From Oscillospiraceae bacterium (GTDB lineage Bacteria; Bacillota_A; Clostridia; Oscillospirales; Ruminococcaceae), in the NCBI GenBank assembly GCA_017523995.1, contig JAFWUX010000079.1:1-14686 (forward strand): a stretch of DNA of 14,686 nt. Direction: 5' to 3'. The notes under the pieces were generated by a model that saw only the letters and a program-made list of their open reading frames with translations, had not been told where the DNA came from and searched no databases. Below, in pieces: positions 5,560 to 11,974 of this stretch. Both the position numbers and the translations under genes were made by a program. Each line of letters begins with the position of its first letter. Position 1 is the first letter of the stretch.

Positions 5560-6765
5560 TTATGAGAACAGGTGCAGCAGGGCGTCGGCAAGTTCGGGGG
5601 TGCAGTTGCCTTTGTCCACTCTGTTTTTCGATACATCCTGCGGAATCAGTCCGTCAAGGTCTCTGGTGAAAGTGGTAAAGAGAACCGAAAAGCCCTGATC
5701 GTCCTTTGCCCTGAGAACCAAATCCCAGCAGAACTGCTGCGTTTTCTCATCATAATACATCGGCGTTACCATACAGTTTGTGATCTGATACTGCTCCGCG
5801 AATGCCGTGAGGTTTTCGCAGATGCTTTCCTGATACGCTTTGGAAAAACAGGATGCGATCGTTTCTGCCCGTGTCCATGATTTTGTTTCCCTGCCGCCGA
5901 ACTGCGGCAGCGATTCTGCAGGTTCTCCAAGCTGATGCAGCATCGAACAGAACCTGCCGCCGGAAAGCAGATTCGGTTCATTCAGATAGTGCATTGTGCT
6001 GCAGAATACATTGGTATCGGCATCGGTATATTGTTCGCCGGAAGGATGGTCTGCGCTGTCATCCGCCATGATATTGTAGCTGCCGTCCGCTGAACGGATG
6101 AAGTAGAGAAAAAGTGCGCGGTCATTTTCATAAATCAGGCTGACCGAAGTTTGCAGAAAAGTCGGATCATAGCCTGCAGAGCTGCCGAAATCGCCGTATC
6201 CGGACAGCGTTTTTACGGATTTCAGCTTGAGATCGCCGTATTCGGCGGCGTAGCTTTCGTTCAGCATGTCAGCCGCAGTCCGGCAGGAATCCTGATAGGT
6301 GTGGTCTGCGGCGTAATCCTCGTTCCGGCTGCGCAGAGAACTGAGCAGCGGCGTGATTTCTGAGAAATCACCGTTTTGTATCGGCTTGACCAGATGCCGG
6401 ACATGCATCTGCTCAAAGACTGTTTCAAAGCTCGGGAACGTATCATCCATGCTGCGGTGAAGCTGTGCGGCGCTCATTCTGGCAAGCAGCAGAAGCAGCA
6501 GCGTGAGCAGAATCAGCAGCCCGCAGCTGAGCAGCCGGTTCTTTTTCATCTTCCGGCTGACTTTTTTGAACACCCTTGCTTCATCGGGGATCTGCTCCGG
6601 CTCGGGCTGCGGCGCCTGCGGTGTTGCCTCGCAGAGCTTCCGGCAGGCGCCGCAGTCTTTGATATGCGCATCGACGAGTGCGCGGGTCTCCTCTGAGCAA
6701 AGCCCCTCGCAGTAAAGCGGAATAAGATCCTCAATGACCTTGCAGCTCAGTTTTTCTTCGTTCAT
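5560..6765 (-). CDS. membrane-anchored zinc-finger anti-sigma factor
   Basis: The protein has 401 aa. The N-terminal cytoplasmic zf-HC2 (ZAS) domain has Cys8, His34, Cys38 and Cys41 (CKVIEDLIPLYCEG then HIKDCGAC), the H-x3-C-x2-C signature of anti-sigma factors that hold ECF sigma factors. A single very hydrophobic segment (about 78-96, Leu-rich) crosses the membrane. Residues 100-401 lie outside and do not resemble a family I can name; presumably they sense the signal. Its ATG overlaps the sigma-factor stop codon by the four bases ATGA, so translation is coupled and the two proteins are probably made in fixed ratio. When the signal arrives, sigma would be released, usually by proteolysis of the anti-sigma factor (family knowledge, not visible here). 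Confidence 0.92.
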   Translation of the reverse strand: MNEEKLSCKVIEDLIPLYCEGLCSEETRALVDAHIKDCGACRKLCEATPQAPQPEPEQIPDEARVFKKVSRKMKKNRLLSCGLLILLTLLLLLLARMSAAQLHRSMDDTFPSFETVFEQMHVRHLVKPIQNGDFSEITPLLSSLRSRNEDYAADHTYQDSCRTAADMLNESYAAEYGDLKLKSVKTLSGYGDFGSSAGYDPTFLQTSVSLIYENDRALFLYFIRSADGSYNIMADDSADHPSGEQYTDADTNVFCSTMHYLNEPNLLSGGRFCSMLHQLGEPAESLPQFGGRETKSWTRAETIASCFSKAYQESICENLTAFAEQYQITNCMVTPMYYDEKTQQFCWDLVLRAKDDQGFSVLFTTFTRDLDGLIPQDVSKNRVDKGNCTPELADALLHLFS

Positions 6766-7265
6766 ATGACACCCTCCTGTTCCAGCAGTTCGATCAGCTG
6801 CTTTTTGGCGCGGAAAAATGTGACGCGCGCCCAGTTTTCCGTTTTGCCGAAAACCGCGCCGATCTCTTTGAAGCTCAGCTCCGCAAAGATGCGCAGCGAA
6901 AAAATCTCTCTGTAGGGCTCCGCAAGGCGGTGCAGCATCCGGTGGATTTCGAGCGCCTGCATTTTATCAGAGAGCCGCGCTTCGAGATTCTCCGTATCCG
7001 CCGCATCGGGCACGGCATCCAGCGGCAGATTGCGGGTTTCGGCTTTTTTGCAGTGGTCGAGCCAGAGGTTCCGCGCAATGGTGCACAGCCATGTTTTGAC
7101 CGTGCAGCCGCCGCGGAATGTGCCGAATTCGGTCAGCGCGCGGAGCATGGTATCCTGCAGAATATCCTGCGCGAGCTGTTCATTGCCGCAGAGCCGCAGA
7201 AGATACCGGTAGACATCGGCGGCGTATCGCCGGTAGATTTCGTCAAAATCCGCATTCTCTGCCAT
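6762..7265 (-). CDS. ECF-type RNA polymerase sigma factor
   Basis: The protein has 167 aa, the usual length for a group 4 sigma factor. Region 2 (about 8-75) includes YRYLLRLCGNEQLAQDILQDTM and the -10 recognition helix with FRGGCTVKTWLCTIARNLWLD. Region 4 (about 105-160) includes LAEPYREIFSLRIFAELSFKEIGAVFG and the recognition helix NWARVTFFRAKKQL. It directs RNA polymerase to genes of its regulon. The ATG at 7265 has a strong GGGGAGGTGA about 8 nt upstream. The anti-sigma gene follows with an ATGA overlap. The promoter in front has the TGTAAC-N17-CGTC form typical of ECF sigma targets, so the operon is probably self-activated. Confidence 0.95.
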   Translation of the reverse strand: MAENADFDEIYRRYAADVYRYLLRLCGNEQLAQDILQDTMLRALTEFGTFRGGCTVKTWLCTIARNLWLDHCKKAETRNLPLDAVPDAADTENLEARLSDKMQALEIHRMLHRLAEPYREIFSLRIFAELSFKEIGAVFGKTENWARVTFFRAKKQLIELLEQEGVI

Positions 7266-7293
7266 TGCGTTTCACCTCCCCTTCTGTTTATTG

Positions 7294-7320
7294 GACGAAT
7301 GACCTGCCGGATTCGTTACA
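7294..7320 (-). promoter_or_regulatory. ECF-type promoter of the sigma/anti-sigma operon
   Basis: On the minus strand, TGTAAC (7320-7315), 17 bp, and CGTC (7297-7294) lie about 29 bp before the ATG. It matches the AAC-type -35 and CGWC -10 pattern of B. subtilis SigX-like ECF promoters and not the sigma-A consensus. Autoregulation is inferred. Confidence 0.7.
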
Positions 7321-7330
7321 GGAAATATCC

Positions 7331-7371
7331 AAAAAAAAAGCTGCTTCAGAATGCGGTTCTAAAGCAGCTTT
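7331..7371 (-). terminator. intrinsic terminator of the RING-like protein gene
   Basis: The stem AAAGCTGCTT / AAGCAGCTTT (7337-7346 with 7362-7371) has an inner AGAA/TTCT pairing (7348-7351 with 7357-7360). It is followed on the minus strand by nine T. It lies 17 bp after the stop of the 292-aa protein and shields the ECF promoter from read-through. Confidence 0.9.
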
Positions 7372-7388
7372 CGGATTATAATGCCGAT

Positions 7389-8267
7389 TCAGCGGGCGAT
7401 CATCAGGACAAAGCTGAGCACGCGCGTGATCGCAAACTGCATGCCGAGCACAAGCATGACATTCAGCAGACTGGTGCCGCCTGCGGTGCGGATTCTCGCT
7501 CTGGATTCCTCCGGCGTCGCGGTATCCTGTTTGATCTGCCGGATGCGGCGCTGCGCAAAGCGATAATACATATAGTTTGCGCGCAGTCCCCAGATGACGG
7601 AGCAGATCAGATACAGCACGAACGAAACCGTATAGACCGCGCGAAATGTCGTGGTTGTGACATCCGCCCACGGAATGCTGATATCCATTTGCTGCTTGAG
7701 CAGCAGAATGATCGTCGGAATCTCAAACAGCGAATTGAGAACCAGTGCAAGCATCGCGCTGCCCCACATTTTTCGGTTTGCAAAATAAAAATGCGGACAG
7801 AGCAGGCTCAGAAAATTGAACGAGATTTTTTTGCCGGTGCGCTTCATCAGGCGAAACAGCGGCAGATAATAAAAACGGTTTGTCCGGATGAAATCAGAGG
7901 CTTCCGCAACGGAGATGCCGTCGAGCTGCTCCTCCGGATCGAGCCCGAGACAGGGATCCTCCAGATTGATGCGGATGCCATCATAGAGCTCCGGATTCAG
8001 CCCGGGCGCCTCGCCGGATTCGCGTGCGGCAGCCTGCTCGGCTTCTTCGGCACGGCGCTCCTCGGCGCGCTTTTCCTTCTCCTGCTCCTGATACTGCTTG
8101 ATCCAGCTCTGGCCGCTTTCGTGCAGCGCTTCATTGATGCATTTACCGTTTTGTTTCCAGCAAGCCCTGTGATAGGGCGTGCCGCATTCCGGACAGGTCA
8201 CGATGTCATCCTGTTCGTCAAAGGGCCTGCCGCAGACGATACAGGGCTGCCCGACATATTCCTGCAT
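7389..8267 (-). CDS. RING-like zinc-ribbon membrane protein
   Basis: The protein has 292 aa. The N-terminus holds a prokaryotic RING-type zinc finger with Cys9, Cys12, Cys25, Cys28, His33, Cys36 and Cys43 (CIVCGRPF, CPECGTPYHRACW). A charged, probably coiled linker rich in Glu, Arg and Ala follows (about 52-86), then an acidic stretch. The C-terminal half has about four hydrophobic segments (near 148-162, 168-191, 207-228 and 265-291) separated by Arg-rich turns, as in DUF2628-like membrane proteins. The finger should be cytoplasmic. The ATG at 8267 has GGCGGGAG just upstream. It forms a single-gene unit with its own promoter and terminator. Prokaryotic RING-like domains may bind proteins at the membrane; there is no E1/E2-like gene here to suggest ubiquitin-type chemistry. 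Specific function unknown. Confidence 0.85.
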   Translation of the reverse strand: MQEYVGQPCIVCGRPFDEQDDIVTCPECGTPYHRACWKQNGKCINEALHESGQSWIKQYQEQEKEKRAEERRAEEAEQAAARESGEAPGLNPELYDGIRINLEDPCLGLDPEEQLDGISVAEASDFIRTNRFYYLPLFRLMKRTGKKISFNFLSLLCPHFYFANRKMWGSAMLALVLNSLFEIPTIILLLKQQMDISIPWADVTTTTFRAVYTVSFVLYLICSVIWGLRANYMYYRFAQRRIRQIKQDTATPEESRARIRTAGGTSLLNVMLVLGMQFAITRVLSFVLMIAR

Positions 8268-8303
8268 ATACTCCCGCCTTTCGAGATCGGATTCATTGCC
8301 TAT

Positions 8304-8332
8304 ATTCTACCACATCTTCCGCGGTTTTACAA
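8304..8332 (-). promoter_or_regulatory. sigma-A promoter of the RING-like protein gene
   Basis: On the minus strand, TTGTAA (8332-8327), a 17-bp spacer and TAGAAT (8309-8304) with an extended TGG in front. It lies about 37 bp upstream of the start codon. Confidence 0.75.
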
Positions 8333-8434
8333 GTCCGGCGGCGGCTTTTTCATGCATTCTTCACGATTCTGACGCATCCGGCGGTGCATTTTTGCATTTG
8401 ACCGCCTGAATCGCGGATTTTTTTGAAAAAACAC

Positions 8435-8463
8435 TTGCTTTTTTCCGGAAAGTATGGTATACT
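8435..8463 (+). promoter_or_regulatory. sigma-A promoter of secG
   Basis: TTGCTT (8435-8440), a 17-bp spacer and TATACT (8458-8463) preceded by TGG (extended -10). The leader to the secG start is about 64 nt and contains a GC-rich patch, GGCGGAGCTCCGCC (8480-8493), which is a perfect palindrome. Confidence 0.8.
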
Positions 8464-8533
8464 AAAAGCAATCGTTTGCCGGCGGAGCTCCGCCGCAGAG
8501 AAAGTAATATAGAAGAAAGGAAAGTCTGAACCC

Positions 8534-8791
8534 ATGAGCGTGATTGAAATCATCGGCGGCATTGTCCTGCTGCTTGCAACTGTATTGATCGTATTCTTCT
8601 GCCTGATGCAGGATCAGAAGCAGGATCAGAACATGACTTCCGCAATTACCGGCGGCAGCTATGATTCCGCTTTCAGCAAGAATGAGAGCAACACCAAAGA
8701 AGCAATCCTGAAAAGATGGACCAAGTGGCTCGCAATCATTTTCTTTGTTGTGACACTGGTTGTTACGATCGTTCCGGTTTATCTCAAGTGA
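8534..8791 (+). CDS. secG: preprotein translocase subunit SecG
   Basis: The protein has 85 aa, normal for Gram-positive SecG. Transmembrane helices lie at about 4-24 and 64-82, joined by a polar loop with the family pattern LMQ (24-26), then an ITGGSYDSAFSKN region corresponding to the Gly-Ser-rich loop. SecG is the small accessory subunit of the SecYEG channel and aids SecA-driven export across the cytoplasmic membrane. The ATG at 8534 follows a GAAAGGAAAG ribosome-binding site. In many Firmicutes the order is secG-rnr-smpB; here rnr is next but separated by a terminator and an inserted repeat element, and smpB is not in the window. Confidence 0.95.
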   Translation: MSVIEIIGGIVLLLATVLIVFFCLMQDQKQDQNMTSAITGGSYDSAFSKNESNTKEAILKRWTKWLAIIFFVVTLVVTIVPVYLK

Positions 8792-8809
8792 TGACCCAAC
8801 GCAGAACAT

Positions 8810-8844
8810 GCCCTGTGCTCGAAAGAGTGCAGGGCTTTTGTTTT
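8810..8844 (+). terminator. intrinsic terminator of secG
   Basis: An 11-bp stem GCCCTGTGCTC / GAGTGCAGGGC with two G-U pairs is closed by a GAAA tetraloop and followed by TTTTGTTTT. It begins 18 bp after the secG stop and separates secG from rnr. Confidence 0.93.
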
Positions 8845-8870
8845 GCAGGCAACGCCCGCATGCACTGATC

Positions 8871-9107
8871 TAAGGAATCACTGATCAAATCGGTATCTCC
8901 GGTGGATTTAAAATGGGGCTCCGCCCCATACCCCGCCAAAGGGACACTGTCCCTTTGGAATCCCGCTTTTAGACAAAAAAAGAAAAACGTACTTTTCTAT
9001 TGCATCCTGAAATGGGATTCTTAAGGGGCATTTGACCCTTAAGCAGGGGCTTGGGGGCGGCGCCCCCATTAGAATCCGCCGGAGGCACTTCATTCAGTGG
9101 TTCCTTA
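8871..9107. mobile_element. MITE-like element with long imperfect terminal inverted repeats
   Basis: The ends are TAAGGAATCACTGA (8871-8884) and TCAGTGGTTCCTTA (9094-9107), inverted copies with one mismatch. Similarity continues inward for about 60 bp: GGTATCTCCGGTGGATTTA (8892-8910) answers the reverse complement of 9069-9087, followed by GGGGC-type palindromes on both sides. The inside has perfect hairpins CCAAAGGGACA-C-TGTCCCTTTGG (8936-8958), CTTAAGGG/CCCTTAAG (9020-9043) and GGGGGCG/CGCCCCC (9053-9067). It has no coding capacity. TA at both ends would suit a TA target duplication, as made by IS630/mariner-type transposases. The left half matches the repeats at 5333 and 14373. Confidence 0.65.
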
Positions 9108-9149
9108 AAGCGCTCCGGAAGGCAATTTACGGCAGAAATCAGGATTCTC

Positions 9150-9183
9150 TTGTCTTGCTATTTCAGATATAATATGATATAAT
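9150..9183 (+). promoter_or_regulatory. overlapping sigma-A promoters of rnr
   Basis: Two register choices both have 17-bp spacers: TTGTCT (9150) with TATGAT (9173-9178), and TTGCTA (9155) with TATAAT (9178-9183). A further TATAAT lies at 9168-9173. The transcript likely covers rnr and the two genes after it. Confidence 0.7.
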
Positions 9184-9235
9184 AAGGAAAATGCGGTTTA
9201 TGCCGCCCGAATACAAACCGGAAAGGAGTATCATC

Positions 9236-11452
9236 ATGGCAGGACGCAGACATTCCCATCATCCGAAGCCGCGCAGCAGTATGAAAAAGGCTGACCGCAA
9301 GGGCGCGGTGCGTTCCAAAAAGGAATATGAGGAGAAGGCTGAGGTGCAGGTTCCCGAGGAGCAGATCACTCACTTTGCAAACCGCATCACAACCTTCCTG
9401 AACAAAGCGAACGGCAGACCGGTCTCGCGGGCTGATCTCGCCGCAAAATGCCGCGGCAGAGGACAGGCTGCCTATCTGCGCGCTCTGAAAAAGCTGATCA
9501 CCGAGGGTGTGATCGCCGAGCGCCGCAGCGGCTATGCGATGGCATCCGCCGCAGGCATGTACCGCGCCGTTGTGACGCGCATCAGCCGGACATTCGGGTT
9601 TGCAAAGCCCGAAACCGGCGACAAAGAGGTCTTTATCGCGGGCAGAGACTTAAAAGGCGCCATGCCCGGCGACATCGTCCTGCTGATGCCGACCGGCGAG
9701 CGCAACGGTACACCGGAAGCTGCCGTGCAGGTCATCATCACACCGGCTTCTGTGCAGACGGCGGGCATGCTCATCGAGGAATCGGGCGAGGTGCGTTTCC
9801 TTTCCGATTCGCTCTGCCGTCAGCCGCTCGTGATCGAAAACGCAGAGGACTGGCGCGAACATCTCGGGGACAAGGTTCTCGCAACTGTGACAACCCGCGG
9901 CGCGCGGCATTCCGAGCACATTGTCCGCGTGGATGTCTCGCTCGGCAGTGCGGAATCCGCGCGCGCCTGTGCAGAGGCGCTGGTGATTGTCAGCGGCGTC
10001 CCGACGGAGTTTCCGCCCGATGTGCTCGCAGAGGCGGAGCGTCTGGAGCAGCGCGGCATTCCGGAGGAGGAACTGAACGGCAGACTCGATCTGCGCAATC
10101 CCGAAGACATCATCTTCACGATTGACGGCTGGGACGCAAAGGATCTCGATGACGCGATCTCAATCGCGAAGACGGAAACCGGCTACCGGCTCGGCGTACA
10201 CATCGCGGATGTCTCGCACTATGTGCAGCAGGATTCGCCGCTCGATACCGAAGCGATCTCCCGCGGCACGAGCATCTACTATGCCGATCAGGTGATCCCG
10301 ATGCTCCCGAAGGCGCTGAGCAACGGCATCTGCTCGCTGCATCCGGATGTGGACAGAATGGCGTTTTCGGCACTGATGGAGCTCGATGAGAACGGCGAAA
10401 TCCGGAGCTACCGCTTTGAGAAAACCGTGATCCGGTCGGCGGTCAAGGGTGTCTACCGCGAGGTCAATGCGGTGCTTGCGGGCACGGCATCGCCGGAGAT
10501 TGAAGAAAAATATGCGGCGGTCAAGCCGTCGCTGATTCTGCTGAACGAACTGCGCGAAAAGCGGCTCGCTGCGCGTGCGGAGCGCGGTGCGCCGTCGATT
10601 GAGGCGGAGGAGAGTGCCTTTGTCCTCGATGAAAACGGCATCTGCACCGAGGTCGCACCGCGGACGCGCGGCATGGGCGAGGAGCTGATCGAAGAATGCA
10701 TGCTGCTCGCGAATGAAGCGGCGGCGCGTCTGGCAAAATCGAAGTCGCTGCCGTTTGTCTACCGTGTCCACGCGCAGCCGCCGGAGGAAAAGGCGCTGCG
10801 TCTGGCATCGGCGCTTGACCGGCTCGGCATCAAGCATCCGGCACTGGATGCACCGAAGCCGAAGGATTACGCGCAGGTGCTGAAAAATGCGGCGGAAAGC
10901 CCGCTCAAGCCCGCCGTGCATCAGATGGTGCTGCGCAGCATGGCAAAGGCGGATTACGAAACCGATCCGCTCGGGCATTTCGGTCTGGCGCTGGCGGATT
11001 ATGCACATTTCACATCGCCGATCCGCCGCTATCCCGATCTTGCGATTCACCGCATCCTGACGGCATATCTCGCAGGCGAAAAACCGGAAAATGCGCGGCA
11101 GTTTGCAAAGGCGGCGGCGATTGCGGGCAGCAGCACCGAACAGCGTGCCATGCAGCTCGAGCGCGACTGCGATGACCGTTACCGTGCGGAGTGGGCAAAA
11201 CAGCATCTCGGCGAAGCCTTTGACGGCGTAATTTCCGGTCTGACCGAATTCGGCATCTATGTGATGCTGCCGAATACCGCGGAGGGCATGGTTCCGCTGG
11301 ATGCGCTGACAACCGATGCCTATACCTATGACGGATTCTTCTCGATGCATGCAGAGGGCAGCGGCGTGACCTATACGCTCGGTATGCCGATGCGTGTGCA
11401 GATCACGCGCGCGGATATCAACAGCGGCAATATCGACATGGCACCTGCCTGA
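9236..11452 (+). CDS. rnr: ribonuclease R (3'-5' exoribonuclease, RNB family)
   Basis: The protein has 738 aa. A basic, His/Lys-rich N-terminus (1-40) precedes a winged-helix-like domain (about 44-100), cold-shock domains (about 108-250), the RNB catalytic domain (about 285-610) and a C-terminal S1 domain (about 660-735). The active-site acidic cluster is intact: IDGWDAKDLDDA with Asp297, Asp303, Asp305 and Asp306. The RNB signature HFTSPIRRYPDLAIHR is at 591-606. RNase R degrades structured RNA processively to nucleoside monophosphates and acts in mRNA, rRNA and tmRNA quality control. I chose the ATG at 9236, with AAAGGAG 7 nt upstream, over the in-frame ATG at 9191. The lysine-rich tail often seen after S1 is absent; the basic stretch is N-terminal instead. 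The DUF4214 gene follows 31 bp later. Confidence 0.96.
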   Translation: MAGRRHSHHPKPRSSMKKADRKGAVRSKKEYEEKAEVQVPEEQITHFANRITTFLNKANGRPVSRADLAAKCRGRGQAAYLRALKKLITEGVIAERRSGYAMASAAGMYRAVVTRISRTFGFAKPETGDKEVFIAGRDLKGAMPGDIVLLMPTGERNGTPEAAVQVIITPASVQTAGMLIEESGEVRFLSDSLCRQPLVIENAEDWREHLGDKVLATVTTRGARHSEHIVRVDVSLGSAESARACAEALVIVSGVPTEFPPDVLAEAERLEQRGIPEEELNGRLDLRNPEDIIFTIDGWDAKDLDDAISIAKTETGYRLGVHIADVSHYVQQDSPLDTEAISRGTSIYYADQVIPMLPKALSNGICSLHPDVDRMAFSALMELDENGEIRSYRFEKTVIRSAVKGVYREVNAVLAGTASPEIEEKYAAVKPSLILLNELREKRLAARAERGAPSIEAEESAFVLDENGICTEVAPRTRGMGEELIEECMLLANEAAARLAKSKSLPFVYRVHAQPPEEKALRLASALDRLGIKHPALDAPKPKDYAQVLKNAAESPLKPAVHQMVLRSMAKADYETDPLGHFGLALADYAHFTSPIRRYPDLAIHRILTAYLAGEKPENARQFAKAAAIAGSSTEQRAMQLERDCDDRYRAEWAKQHLGEAFDGVISGLTEFGIYVMLPNTAEGMVPLDALTTDAYTYDGFFSMHAEGSGVTYTLGMPMRVQITRADINSGNIDMAPA

Positions 11453-11483
11453 ATGCAAAACACCCTGAGATTGGAGATAACAG

Positions 11484-11969
11484 ATGAAAACCTATACAGA
11501 TGACGAACTGGCGCGCCGGCTCTACGGCATCGCGGCGGAGCGGATGCAGGCTGCAAACCGGAATATGCCCTGCTCGGAGGCGGTCTTTTCCGTCCTGACG
11601 GCTGCAGCGCCGGATGCGGTCAGCTATCCTGCAATGGCGCAGCTCGGCAATGCGGATTTTCTCGAAGCCGCCTATCTGCTGCTGCTCGGGCGCCCGCTTG
11701 ACGATCCCTCGCGCGGCGTCTGGGAGGCGCAGCTTGCACTGCCGGAGCCGGATTTCCGGACCGCCGTGCTGAAAACAATCATCCAGTCCGCGGAGTATCA
11801 GAAGCGGCGCATTCCGCTGACGGGATGTCCGCTGAAGCTCTCGGACGATGAACCCGACCAGAATCTGCTGATTTCCTCGCAGGCCATGCCGGAGCGCCTT
11901 GTCCGCATCTATCAGCGGATGCCGCGCTTTCTGCAGAAGCTCGCGAAGAAGATCGCCGGAAAGGAGTGA
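11484..11969 (+). CDS. DUF4214 domain protein
   Basis: The protein has 161 aa. A DUF4214-like motif lies at about 57-108: FLEAAYLLLLGRPLDD, then VWEAQL, then IIQSAEYQKR, matching the family pattern of an LGR-P segment, a tryptophan and a final S-x-EY. DUF4214 domains are often fused to or encoded beside glycosyltransferases and surface-glycan proteins, and the next gene is a glycosyltransferase. The basic C-terminus (140-161) could touch membrane phospholipids or RNA, but no transmembrane segment or signal peptide is seen. The ATG at 11484 has GGAG 7 nt upstream. The stop codon lies 5 bp before the next start, and the end of the gene contains that gene's AAAGGAG site, so the two are translationally linked. 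Role inferred: accessory factor for glycan assembly. Confidence 0.8.
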   Translation: MKTYTDDELARRLYGIAAERMQAANRNMPCSEAVFSVLTAAAPDAVSYPAMAQLGNADFLEAAYLLLLGRPLDDPSRGVWEAQLALPEPDFRTAVLKTIIQSAEYQKRRIPLTGCPLKLSDDEPDQNLLISSQAMPERLVRIYQRMPRFLQKLAKKIAGKE

Positions 11970-11974
11970 CGCAA

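Noticed and set aside
6930..8372. 480-codon plus-strand reading frame
   Set aside because: Antisense to the sigma factor and the RING-like protein; it runs through their promoter and terminator and has no family features.
8936..9067. Rho-independent terminators within the MITE-like element
   Set aside because: The hairpins are strong but lack following T tracts, and they are part of a larger inverted-repeat element.
10160..11458. 432-codon minus-strand reading frame
   Set aside because: Antisense shadow of rnr caused by GC-rich codon usage; His/Arg/Cys-rich composition.
11966..11974. GTG start for the glycosyltransferase, overlapping the DUF4214 stop
   Set aside because: The GTG is part of the AAAGGAGTGA ribosome-binding region; the ATG at 11975 has ideal spacing.
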